Shown: positions 1 to 6,121 of the stretch, piece by piece
How positions within the stretch are numbered: position 1 is the stretch's first letter
How the letters are laid out: the number at the start of each line of letters is the position of its first letter
Assembly (NCBI GenBank): GCA_903891395.1
Contig: CAITEM010000057.1
Coordinates: 1 to 9,950 of the forward strand
From: an uncultured Hyphomicrobiales bacterium
GTDB lineage: Bacteria; Pseudomonadota; Alphaproteobacteria; Rhizobiales; Xanthobacteraceae
Length of the DNA: 9,950 nt
Direction: 5' to 3'
The notes under the pieces: model-generated
What the model was told of the DNA's origin: nothing
What the model saw: the letters and a program-made list of their open reading frames with translations, nothing else
The model's database searches: none
Translations under genes and position numbers: made by a program

Positions 1-216
1 GGGCTTGTTCTCGACCAGGAAGGTCTGCCCGGTGCGTTCGCTGAGCGCCTGCGCCACCAGTCGCGTGACGATGTCGGCCGAACCGCCCGGCGGAAAGCCG
101 ACGATCAGACGCACCGGTCGCGTCGGATAATCCAGGGCGACAGCGGGCGCCGCCATAGCGAGCGCCGCCAGGCCTGCGGCGGCCAATTGAACGAAGCAGC
201 GGCGTGCGATGGTCAC
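1..216 (-). CDS. Bug/TctC-family tricarboxylate-type solute-binding protein, N-terminal part (cut by window edge)
   Basis: Only the first 72 codons lie in the window and the frame stays open to base 1. The proposed start is GTG at 216-214, preceded by a strong ribosome binding site GGAGGAG (230-224) with 7 nt spacing. Residues 1-28 form a signal peptide: Arg residues near the start, an Ala/Leu-rich core and a cleavage-like AVA-L. The mature start DYPTRPVRLIVGFPPGGSAD (29-48) is the classic opening of Bug/TctC periplasmic binding proteins, which capture small carboxylates for tripartite tricarboxylate transporters. The family is usually about 320 residues, so most of the gene lies outside. No TctA or TctB membrane gene is visible, so whether it is an orphan cannot be judged. 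The ligand cannot be predicted. Confidence 0.9.
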   Translation of the reverse strand, partial: MTIARRCFVQLAAAGLAALAMAAPAVALDYPTRPVRLIVGFPPGGSADIVTRLVAQALSERTGQTFLVENKP

Positions 217-242
217 GTGATATCTCCTCCGAGCGCTTATTC

Positions 243-262
243 GCGATGTGAAATTGCATCGC
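243..262. promoter_or_regulatory. Palindrome GCGATG-N8-CATCGC upstream of the Bug gene; possible operator
   Basis: A perfect 6-bp inverted repeat, GCGATG (243-248) and CATCGC (257-262), has an AT-rich 8-bp centre (TGAAATTG). It lies 27-46 nt upstream of the GTG start of the minus-strand Bug gene, where a repressor or activator site would be expected. Its whole length of 20 bp fits a dimeric regulator. No regulator gene is present in the window, so the protein that might bind it is unknown. Confidence 0.3.
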
Positions 263-447
263 TTGTTGTTTTGACGTGCGGCGACCCTATTCGCCGCCGC
301 CGCGAGGGGTCAACAAACGTGCGGCTGAGCAGGCCGTGCATTGCCAGTCGAGGAGGTCGGCCACTGGCCGATGAGCCGGCGCCTGAAGCGAACAGCGCGA
401 CCCACGTTAAGCCCTTGCAGCGCGCGCCTAAAATTCAGTCAGGACGA

Positions 448-500
448 CTTAAGGCCGTATTTACCACGGTCTGCGACCGTCCACGGTAGGTTCTTAAGGC
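448..500. promoter_or_regulatory. Nested repeat array upstream of the chemoreceptor
   Basis: CTTAAGGC occurs at 448-455 and again at 493-500, and each copy contains the palindrome CTTAAG. Between them, CCACGGT occurs at 464-470 and 481-487, one copy starting 17 nt after the other. An ACCGT at 476-480 lies between these copies and can pair with either ACGGT (466-470 or 483-487), giving two mutually exclusive small hairpins. The array ends 17 nt before the preferred ATG at 518. It could be an operator array or a leader that affects translation. If the chemoreceptor really starts at 371, the array would instead lie inside coding sequence. Confidence 0.3.
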
Positions 501-517
501 GATGCGGAATTCCAACA

Positions 518-2635
518 ATGCCCAAGGGGCGCCTGAAGCAATTCTGGGCACGCAAAGCGCCGGCGGCCTCTCGCGGCGCGACCGCGCCCGTCTCGCCGCG
601 TAAATTTCTCCATCTTGGCGTCAGCGCCAAACTGCAATGGGCCTTCGGCGCCGTCGCGGGCCTGACGCTGCTCGCGACCATCGTCGGCCTGCTGTCGTTC
701 TCGACCATCGAAGGCGGCCTGCGCCGCGTCGTCGACGTGCAGATGCCGGCGATGACCAACGCCATGCGTCTGTCGGTGATCACCGGCAACATATCCGCCG
801 CTGCGGCGCGTTTCATCAGCGCCAAGACTGATGACGATCGCAAGCAGACACTGGCGATGATGGCGCAGAAGCGCACTGAGCTGGCCGCCGGCATCGGCGA
901 AACGCAAAGGTTGATTGGCGAAAGCGGCTCGCTCACCAAGGTGATCGGCCTGTCGCATTATCTCGACGCCAATCTGGCGACGTTGGAAGACGCAATCTCG
1001 CAACGCACCGCGTTGCGCGGCCAGATCGAGATCATGCTCGAGAGCCTGCACCAGATCCATGCGCAGATCATCGATGAACTGGCCCAGCTTCCCAATCCGG
1101 CGCAGGCGATGGAAGTGTCGGCCCGCACCCATCTCCTGGTCAGCTTGATCGGCGAAGGGTCGGTCGTGCGCGACCCCATGGCGTTCAAGGATATCCAGGA
1201 TCGTCTGAAGGCCGCCGCCGTGGCGCTCAACGAGACCATGGCGAAGTTCGATAACAATTCGACCGTCCTGGACGGCGTCGCGCGCATCCGCCTCGGCGTC
1301 GGATTGATCAGCCGTTTCAGCCAGGGCGCCGACAGTATTTTCGCGCGGCGCGCGCGTGAGCTGTTCGCCATTACCCGCGTCGATTCCGCGATCGACGAGA
1401 ACGCTTCGATCCAGCGCGAACTGGATACCGCGGTCGCGGCTTTGGTCAGCGAGGCCGACGCCAGCACGCAGGCGAGCGCGGCTGCGTTGATCGGCAACCT
1501 CACCGTCAGCGGCCGCTGGCTGCTGGTGGTGGCGGTGGTGAGCCTGCTGGCGGCCTGGGGCATCGGCGTGTTCTACGTGCAGCGGCAACTGGTGCGGCGT
1601 CTGATCGCGATCGGCGCGGCCATGCGCCAGCTTGCTTCCGGCGATACCAATATCGCGGTGCCGTCGGGCGCCGAGCGCGACGAGATCGGCGACATGGCGC
1701 GGTCGCTCCAGGTGTTCCGTGCCAGCGAAATCGAACGCCGCGGCCTGTCGGACCGCGAGCGTCTCGAACAGACCTTGCAGCGCGAGCGCGGCACCCAGAT
1801 CGAAGAGATTATCGCCGACTTCCGCACCACCGTGACCAACGTGATCGGGTCGGTGACAGACAACGTGTCGCTGATGGAAGAGACCGCGCGCGGTCTGACC
1901 AGCATGGCGCGCGACGCCGACCAGCAGGCCCGCGCCGTGTTGCTGTCGTCGGAAGCGACATCGACCAACGTGCGCACGGTGGCCGGTGCCACCGACCAGC
2001 GTGGTGAATCGATTCACGGGATCAACGAGAAGACCAAGAGAGCACACAGCATCGCCCAGCGCGCCACCGAGACGGCGCGCGCGACCGACCAGCTCGTCAA
2101 CAAACTGGCGAGCGGCGCGACGCGCATCGGCGACGTCATCAAGCTCATTCAGGCGATCGCGGCGCAGACCAATCTCCTGGCGCTCAACGCCACCATCGAG
2201 GCGGCGCGGGCCGGCGACGCCGGACGCGGCTTTGCCGTGGTGGCAATGGAGGTGAAAGCCCTGGCCGCGCAGACCGCCAAGGCGACCGAGGAAATCGCCG
2301 AGCAGATCGGCTCGATTCAGGATCTGACCAAGCAGACCGTGGCCGCGATCCAGTCGATCGACGGCGTGATGGGCGACATCAGCGGACTGACCGCCGCAAT
2401 TGCCGGCGCCGTCGAGGAGCAGACCTCGTCGACCCAGATGATCGCGCACAATATTCAGGAAGCCGCCGCCGGTGCGCGAGAGCTTGCCAGCAAGATGACC
2501 ATCGTCACCGAGGCCATCGACGGCACCAACCGCTCCGCGACCGCGGTGCATCAAACGTCGCAGGCATTCTCGGCGCAGGCCAGCACGCTGGAAGACGCCG
2601 TCGAAACCTTCTTATCGCGGGTGACCGCGGCCTGA
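518..2635 (+). CDS. Methyl-accepting chemotaxis protein (transmembrane chemoreceptor)
   Basis: This 705-residue chemoreceptor would pass an extracytoplasmic signal to CheW/CheA and so to the flagellar motor. A short basic cytoplasmic start (1-40) leads into TM1 (about 41-61). A helical periplasmic domain of about 270 residues follows (62-333), then TM2 (about 334-354), a HAMP domain (about 355-407) and the long cytoplasmic coiled coil. The signalling tip is clear at 547-592, including QTNLLALNATIEAARAG (550-566) and GRGFAVVAMEVKALA (569-583). The periplasmic domain is too long for a plain four-helix bundle and, being almost all helical, may be of the HBM/TorS-like type; this is inference. There is no C-terminal CheR-docking pentapeptide. 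The start at 518 is preferred because upstream in-frame starts (TTG 341, ATG 371) add atypical sequence, but ATG 518 itself lacks a good ribosome binding site. The next gene follows 33 nt downstream, probably on the same transcript. Confidence 0.93.
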   Translation: MPKGRLKQFWARKAPAASRGATAPVSPRKFLHLGVSAKLQWAFGAVAGLTLLATIVGLLSFSTIEGGLRRVVDVQMPAMTNAMRLSVITGNISAAAARFISAKTDDDRKQTLAMMAQKRTELAAGIGETQRLIGESGSLTKVIGLSHYLDANLATLEDAISQRTALRGQIEIMLESLHQIHAQIIDELAQLPNPAQAMEVSARTHLLVSLIGEGSVVRDPMAFKDIQDRLKAAAVALNETMAKFDNNSTVLDGVARIRLGVGLISRFSQGADSIFARRARELFAITRVDSAIDENASIQRELDTAVAALVSEADASTQASAAALIGNLTVSGRWLLVVAVVSLLAAWGIGVFYVQRQLVRRLIAIGAAMRQLASGDTNIAVPSGAERDEIGDMARSLQVFRASEIERRGLSDRERLEQTLQRERGTQIEEIIADFRTTVTNVIGSVTDNVSLMEETARGLTSMARDADQQARAVLLSSEATSTNVRTVAGATDQRGESIHGINEKTKRAHSIAQRATETARATDQLVNKLASGATRIGDVIKLIQAIAAQTNLLALNATIEAARAGDAGRGFAVVAMEVKALAAQTAKATEEIAEQIGSIQDLTKQTVAAIQSIDGVMGDISGLTAAIAGAVEEQTSSTQMIAHNIQEAAAGARELASKMTIVTEAIDGTNRSATAVHQTSQAFSAQASTLEDAVETFLSRVTAA

Positions 2636-2668
2636 CCGCCACGACCCGTCGGGAGTTGAGGACCGCGC

Positions 2669-3436
2669 ATGTCAGACAAAATATCGAAACTGTTCGCAAT
2701 CGCGCTCTGTGCCGGTCTGTGGGGGATCGGCACGGCGATCATCGGCGCCAAGGCCGCCATCAGCGTTGAAGACGACGCGCCGATCGCCAAAAGCCTCGCC
2801 ACCATGTTGCGCGCCGGGCGCACGGTGATCTCGCGCAACCAGGACAAGATCAACGATCCCAAGCTCGGCGACAAAGGCCTGGACGGCAAGACCGTGCTGG
2901 CCGAAGCGGTGAAAATCTACAAAGAAACCGCGGGCGTCGATCCGGCGTCGATCGACGCCAATTCGCGCCACGGCAAGTTGCTGCGCATGGAGATGGACGC
3001 GATCGTCGAGGTCATCGACGGTCATCAACAGACCATCAACCGGCCGGGCGTCGGCTTCAAAGGGTTCATTCCGGCGGTGTTCGGCCGCCAGGTCAGCGAA
3101 GCTTTCGGCCGCCGCGCCGTCGGCATGGCCGACATGAAGGTGACGGCGCCGCCCAAGCTGGTGCGCAACGCCAAGGCGCGCGCGGACGATTGGGAAGCCG
3201 CCGTGATCGACACCAAGCTGATGACGGCGGCCTGGCCGAAGGATCAGATTTTCTCGGAAGTCGCCAAGTCGAAAGGCAAGGACGCCTACCGGACCGCGAT
3301 GCCGGAATATTACGGCGCGAGCTGCCTGAGCTGTCACGGCTCGCCGGCCGGCGAGATCGACATCACCGGCTATCCCAAAGAAGGTGCGCAGGTCGGCGAT
3401 CTCGGCGGCGTCATCAGCATTACGCTGTATCGCTAG
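2669..3436 (+). CDS. Tll0287-like (DUF3365) c-type haem protein, probable sensor partner of the upstream chemoreceptor
   Basis: The protein has 255 residues. Residues 8-30 form one hydrophobic segment, either a signal peptide (possible cleavage after AKA, 27-29) or an uncleaved membrane anchor, which places the rest in the periplasm. The central region is mostly helical. Near the C-terminus, YYGASCLSCHGSP (214-226) contains one haem c attachment site, C219-x-x-C222-H223, followed by GDLGGVISITL (243-253), the closing strand usual in this family. I recognise the Tll0287-like domain, a PAS-like haem c fold found alone or fused to signalling proteins. Apart from the haem-attaching pair, the only cysteine is C14 in the hydrophobic segment, so a distal Cys ligand is unlikely. 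The start has a good GAGGA (2658-2662) with 6 nt spacing. The gene lies 33 nt after the chemoreceptor and probably shares its transcript. A redox, NO, CO or O2 sensing role is inference. Confidence 0.82.
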   Translation: MSDKISKLFAIALCAGLWGIGTAIIGAKAAISVEDDAPIAKSLATMLRAGRTVISRNQDKINDPKLGDKGLDGKTVLAEAVKIYKETAGVDPASIDANSRHGKLLRMEMDAIVEVIDGHQQTINRPGVGFKGFIPAVFGRQVSEAFGRRAVGMADMKVTAPPKLVRNAKARADDWEAAVIDTKLMTAAWPKDQIFSEVAKSKGKDAYRTAMPEYYGASCLSCHGSPAGEIDITGYPKEGAQVGDLGGVISITLYR

Positions 3437-3487
3437 GTTCCCATCCCCGGAACCCCGGTTTCGCTCAATATTCGCGCGGGAGGAACA

Positions 3488-3513
3488 GGAACCGGCGCGC
3501 CGAGCGCGGCGTT
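3488..3513 (+). promoter_or_regulatory. EcfG-type (general stress response) promoter candidate
   Basis: GGAAC at 3488-3492 and CGTT at 3510-3513 are separated by 17 nt. This matches the established alphaproteobacterial EcfG consensus GGAAC-N16/17-CGTT, used by the PhyR-NepR-EcfG general stress response. Transcription would begin near 3520, giving a leader of about 28 nt before the ATG at 3548. This also argues against the upstream TTG (3512) as a start codon, since it would overlap the -10 element. Confidence 0.6.
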
Positions 3514-3547
3514 GCACTGGCACATGTCCCTTACAGGCGGACGGCCC

Positions 3548-4300
3548 ATGCCCTTCCTCGCTTACGTCGCCATCGTGCTGGTTTCGCTCGGCGGAATTCT
3601 GTTCGAGCTCGATTGGCTGACCAAACCGAAGCTGGACGCCAAGGCGCCGATGCAGACGGCGGGCACGATGACGGAACCGGTAACGCCGCGTGTCGTCGCC
3701 AAGGTCGACGGCCCCGACACCGGACCGAGCCCGCTGGTCACGAAGAAAGCCGAACCTGTGAGCGAGCCGGTTGAGGCCGCGGCTGAGAGCACCGGCGCGA
3801 CGCCGGCTGACGCCGCTCCGATACCTCAAGCGCCGATCCCTCAAGCGCCGGTGTCGCCGGCCGTGACTATCGCGAACGCAGAGACGCTGCCCCTGGCAGT
3901 GGCGCCGTTGCCGGCCGCCACCGCGCAAGCTCAACCCGCCGCCGCGCCGGCGCCGAGCCAGCTTTCCGAAAAACCGGTTCTCGCCTCCGCCATGCAGACG
4001 CCCAACCATTGCGACGTGCAAGGCTGCGCTGCGGCCTACACATCTTTCCGCGCCGCGGACTGCAGCTATCAGCCGATGGAAGGCGCGCGCAAGATTTGCG
4101 TGAAGCCGCCGGGCCCGCGCGTCGCCTCGACGCAGCAAGCGCCGAAGGGTGAGGCCCGCCGCCCAAGCCGCGACGAAGAACTGCGCGACGTCGAGCGCAC
4201 CGTGCGGCGTCTGACCACCACCGGCGACGAAGCAGAGGTCGATCCCCGCATGGGTCGCAGCGAAGTCATCGTGGTCGATCGGCCGGACCGGGACTGGTAG
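3548..4300 (+). CDS. Membrane-anchored protein with one four-cysteine BA14K-like module
   Basis: The protein has 250 residues. An N-terminal hydrophobic helix (4-20) is followed by the sequence LDW (21-23). A long Pro/Ala/Thr-rich linker (about 30-150) includes a tandem PIPQA repeat (91-100). A compact cysteine module (155-184) has cysteines at 155, 160, 172 and 184, spaced C-x4-C-x11-C-x11-C. Its core, AAYTSFRAADCSYQPMEG (162-179), resembles the BA14K motif (Brucella 14-kDa antigen family). The charged tail (185-250) has no recognised domain. ATG 3548 is preferred to TTG 3512 and ATG 3524: it is preceded by AGGCGGA, it begins the hydrophobic helix directly, and it aligns with the N-terminus of the downstream paralogue. 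The likely location is the inner membrane with the module in the periplasm. The function is unknown. An EcfG-like promoter lies upstream. Confidence 0.75.
   Translation: MPFLAYVAIVLVSLGGILFELDWLTKPKLDAKAPMQTAGTMTEPVTPRVVAKVDGPDTGPSPLVTKKAEPVSEPVEAAAESTGATPADAAPIPQAPIPQAPVSPAVTIANAETLPLAVAPLPAATAQAQPAAAPAPSQLSEKPVLASAMQTPNHCDVQGCAAAYTSFRAADCSYQPMEGARKICVKPPGPRVASTQQAPKGEARRPSRDEELRDVERTVRRLTTTGDEAEVDPRMGRSEVIVVDRPDRDW
3818..3847 (+). repeat. 15-nt tandem repeat encoding PIPQA twice
   Basis: Two adjacent 15-nt units, 3818-3832 and 3833-3847, differ at one base and encode Pro-Ile-Pro-Gln-Ala twice within the linker of the anchored cysteine-module protein. In-frame duplication of this kind changes linker length without breaking the frame. 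Confidence 0.8.
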
Positions 4301-4315
4301 CGGCAATTTTGCCGC
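4300..4315 (+). terminator. Stem-loop overlapping the stop codon; weak terminator candidate
   Basis: GCGGCA (4300-4305) pairs with TGCCGC (4310-4315) around an ATTT loop, starting on the last base of the upstream stop codon. No T-tract follows, so it is not a classic intrinsic terminator. It could slow transcription or protect the 3' end of the mRNA between the two paralogues. Confidence 0.35.
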
Positions 4316-4337
4316 CGCAATCCTGGTGCACGTCTGT

Positions 4338-4363
4338 GGAATAGGCCTTAGTATCGGCCTGTT
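4338..4363 (+). promoter_or_regulatory. EcfG-like promoter candidate of the second paralogue
   Basis: GGAAT at 4338-4342 and TGTT at 4360-4363 are separated by exactly 17 nt. This is one mismatch from consensus in each half, with the same geometry as the promoter candidate of the upstream paralogue. Transcription would start near 4370, about 20 nt before the ATG at 4391. An inverted repeat, AGGCC-N8-GGCCT (4343-4360), fills the spacer and runs into the first base of the -10 element; it might bind a regulator. The match is weaker than that at 3488 and rests partly on the shared layout. Confidence 0.4.
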
Positions 4364-4390
4364 GGCGCGGCACTGGTCCCAAGGCTTCCG

Positions 4391-5026
4391 ATGCGGTTTG
4401 CTTTTTATTGCGCTGTTCTGCTGGTCGCGGCCGGCAGCGTGATGTTCGGCCTGGACTGGATGTCGGCACCGATGGCGCCCATGCCGCAGCCGACCCGGAA
4501 TGTGGTGTTCGTGCCGCCGCCACCGCCACCCCCGGTGCGCGTGGCGACTTCAACGCCGGCGGTATCCGCAAGCCCGGCGTCCCCATCAACGACACCCGCC
4601 ATTACGACGCCGCAGACGCCGGTCGCCGCTGCACCGCCGGTGCAAACGCCGCCCGCTCCGGTTCAGGTCGCGGTCGCACCGAAACTGAAATGCGATATCG
4701 ACGCCTGTGCGCGGGCTTACCGCTCGTTCCAGGAATCGGATTGCACCTATAATCCGAGTTTCGGTCCGCGCCGGCTGTGCACCAAAGGCGATCCGGAAAA
4801 ATACGCGCGCGAACATTCCGCGCCGGCGGTATCGGCAACGCCCGCGGCGCCGGAAGCGACCGGAGTCGATTCTGGATCGATCGCCGCGCCGGAACCCAGC
4901 GCGCCGGCGGCCGCCGCGCCGCGCTGCAACGTCAGCGCCTGCGCGGCGTCCTATCCGCGCTCGTTCAAAGAGGCCGATTGCACTTTCCAGCCGGGCAACG
5001 GGCCGCGGCGGGTCTGCGAGAAGTAG
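4391..5026 (+). CDS. Membrane-anchored protein with two four-cysteine BA14K-like modules
   Basis: The protein has 211 residues and is a paralogue of the gene just upstream. It has the same N-terminal helix ending in LDW (21-23), then a Pro/Ala/Thr-rich linker with seven consecutive prolines (42-48). Module 1 (101-130) has cysteines at 101, 106, 118 and 130 (x4, x11, x11). Module 2 (179-209) has cysteines at 179, 184, 197 and 209 (x4, x12, x11). A second Ala/Pro/Ser-rich linker (about 135-177) separates them. The cores YRSFQESDCTYNPSFGPRR (110-128) and SFKEADCTFQPGNGPRR (191-207) closely follow the BA14K signature, with an added Cys after Asp. The protein ends one residue after the last cysteine, and CDS end 5026 includes the stop. 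The ribosome binding site is AAGG (4381-4384), 6 nt before the ATG. Likely anchored in the inner membrane with modules in the periplasm. The function is unknown; binding of glycan or peptidoglycan is a guess from the lectin-like reputation of BA14K. Confidence 0.78.
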   Translation: MRFAFYCAVLLVAAGSVMFGLDWMSAPMAPMPQPTRNVVFVPPPPPPPVRVATSTPAVSASPASPSTTPAITTPQTPVAAAPPVQTPPAPVQVAVAPKLKCDIDACARAYRSFQESDCTYNPSFGPRRLCTKGDPEKYAREHSAPAVSATPAAPEATGVDSGSIAAPEPSAPAAAAPRCNVSACAASYPRSFKEADCTFQPGNGPRRVCEK

Positions 5027-5029
5027 CCT

Positions 5030-5058
5030 TTCATTCACTCCCGCGCCGCGCCTATACT
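5030..5058 (+). promoter_or_regulatory. Sigma70-like promoter candidate for the downstream Bug gene
   Basis: TATACT at 5053-5058 is a good -10 element. TTCATT at 5030-5035, 17 nt upstream, is a weak -35. An A/T tract (TTTTAAAAAAA, 5058-5068) follows and is striking in this GC-rich sequence. It may help DNA melting or form an unstructured leader. The start codon lies at 5092. Confidence 0.4.
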
Positions 5059-5091
5059 TTTAAAAAAAGAAGCGTACCGGGAGAGAAACAC

Positions 5092-6027
5092 ATGAGGCGG
5101 CTGGTATTCGCGCTATGCGTTGCGTTGTTCGCGGCGCCGGCGTCCGCCGACACCGTCAAGATCGTGGTGCCGTTCGCGGCCGGCGGGCCGGTCGATCAAC
5201 TGGCGCGCATTCTGTCCAACGATCTCGGCCAGCAACTTGGCGCCGACGTCATCGTCGAGCCGAAAGGCGGCGCCGGCGGCGCGATCGGCTCGGAAGCGGT
5301 GGCACGCGCCACACCGGACGGACATACGTTGCTCCTCGCCAGCATGGGCTCGCACGTCATCAGCCCGACTTTGCGCGCGCCGACGGGTTACGATCCGATC
5401 AAGAGTTTCGAGCCGGTTATCATGGTCGGCTCGGTGCCGTCGCTGCTGGTCGTCAGCCCCAAGCTCGGTGTGTCGTCGCTCAAGAATCTCATCGCCAGGG
5501 CGAAGACGCAGACCATGACGTATGGCTCGGCGGGGCCGGGCACCACGATGAACATCGCCGGTGAACTGCTCAACGCCGCGGCCGGTACCAGGATTTCACA
5601 CGTGCCTTATCGCGGCGCCGCGCCGGCCATCACCGATCTGCTCGGCGGCCACGTCGATATGTTGAACGCGGACATGCCGGTGCTGCTGCCGCTCGTCAAA
5701 AGCAATACGGTGGTCGCGCTCGCGCTGTTCGGCGGCGAGCGTTCGCCGCTGGTGCCCGACGTGCCGACCACGGCGGAGTTGGGTTTGCCCAGCGTCGTAA
5801 TGGAAAGCTGGTACGGCGTTTTCGTCCCGGCCGGTACGCCGCAAGCGGCGCGCGACAAACTGGAAAAGGCGTTGTTCGCCGTTATCGCCGTGCCGTCGGT
5901 CAAGGACAAGCTGGCGGCGAACGGCATGCACGGCGCGCTCGGCAGCGGGGCCTTCAAGGTGCGGCTACCGGAGGATTTTGCTTATTGGCAAGAGACGATC
6001 AAGAAGCTGGGCATCGTCGCGGAGTAG
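5092..6027 (+). CDS. Bug/TctC-family periplasmic solute-binding protein
   Basis: The protein has 311 residues, the usual family length. A signal peptide (1-19) ends in ASA before D20. Family hallmarks are present in order: VKIVVPFAAGGPVDQLAR (22-39), YGSAGPGTTMNIAGELL (144-160), HVPYRGAAPAITDLLGGHVD (170-189) and PLVPDVPTTAELGLPSV (219-235). Such proteins capture small carboxylates, aromatic acids or similar ligands in the periplasm and deliver them to TctAB-type transporters. ATG 5092 is chosen because it has a GGGAGAG ribosome binding site (5079-5085 region) and starts the signal peptide; the frame is open further upstream but overlaps the preceding gene. No TctA or TctB lies nearby, so it is probably an orphan working with a distant transporter, as is common in bacteria with many Bug proteins. 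The ligand cannot be inferred. Confidence 0.92.
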   Translation: MRRLVFALCVALFAAPASADTVKIVVPFAAGGPVDQLARILSNDLGQQLGADVIVEPKGGAGGAIGSEAVARATPDGHTLLLASMGSHVISPTLRAPTGYDPIKSFEPVIMVGSVPSLLVVSPKLGVSSLKNLIARAKTQTMTYGSAGPGTTMNIAGELLNAAAGTRISHVPYRGAAPAITDLLGGHVDMLNADMPVLLPLVKSNTVVALALFGGERSPLVPDVPTTAELGLPSVVMESWYGVFVPAGTPQAARDKLEKALFAVIAVPSVKDKLAANGMHGALGSGAFKVRLPEDFAYWQETIKKLGIVAE

Positions 6028-6035
6028 GGTCTCCG

Positions 6036-6102
6036 TTCGTGCCCGCGGAAGCGGGGACCCAGTGCTTAGCCAAGAACTGGATTCCCGCTTTCACGGAATG
6101 AG
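6036..6102. repeat. Large imperfect intergenic palindrome between convergent genes; likely bidirectional terminator
   Basis: The left arm (6036-6063) and right arm (6076-6102) are imperfect reverse complements, with a 12-nt loop (6064-6075). The first 21 positions outward from the loop differ at only four, all transitions, and one base is missing further out. The half-sites CTGGATTCCCGCTTTC (right) and GAAGCGGGGACCCAG (left) resemble the dispersed palindromic elements common in Rhizobiales intergenic DNA. It sits between the stops of the plus-strand Bug gene (6027) and the minus-strand RraA-like gene (6122), where a hairpin could end transcription from both sides. Confidence 0.65.
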
Positions 6103-6121
6103 CGGCATCGAAATCTTCCTC

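Larger units (their letters stand above)
217..517. other. Divergent intergenic region between the Bug gene and the chemoreceptor
   Basis: About 300 bases separate the two divergent genes. An open frame runs through it upstream of the chemoreceptor in the same phase, with a TTG at 341 and an ATG at 371. The ATG has a GAGGAGG at 350-356 but at a poor 14-nt spacing, and the encoded residues (Arg/Pro/Ser-rich) do not look like a chemoreceptor N-terminus, so I treat it as non-coding. The region holds a palindrome close to the Bug gene (243-262) and a nested repeat array close to the chemoreceptor (448-500). No convincing sigma70 promoter was found on either strand. A TTGACG at 271-276 is only 11 nt from a TATTCG. 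Confidence 0.5.

Noticed and set aside
271..293. TTGACG and TATTCG as a sigma70 promoter for the chemoreceptor
   Set aside because: The halves are separated by only 11 nt instead of about 17.
371..517. N-terminal extension of the chemoreceptor from ATG 371 (GAGGAGG at 350-356)
   Set aside because: The spacing from the Shine-Dalgarno-like sequence is 14 nt and the added residues are Arg/Pro/Ser-rich, unlike chemoreceptor N-termini. The start at 518 also lacks a good binding site, so this is a preference, not proof.
494..2554. Very long open frame on the minus strand across the chemoreceptor
   Set aside because: It lies opposite a clear chemoreceptor with all domains in order. The predicted product is rich in Arg, Gly, His and Asp with no recognisable domain, as expected for a shadow frame in GC-rich codon-biased DNA.
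3512..3547. Upstream TTG 3512 or ATG 3524 as the start of the first cysteine-module gene
   Set aside because: TTG 3512 overlaps the -10 element of the promoter candidate, ATG 3524 has no ribosome binding site, and both add residues absent from the paralogue, whose membrane helix begins right after its start.
2672..4306. Long minus-strand open frame opposite the haem protein and the first cysteine-module gene
   Set aside because: It spans two genes and their spacer, is low in complexity and Arg-rich, and has no domain. The plus-strand genes have ribosome binding sites and recognisable motifs.
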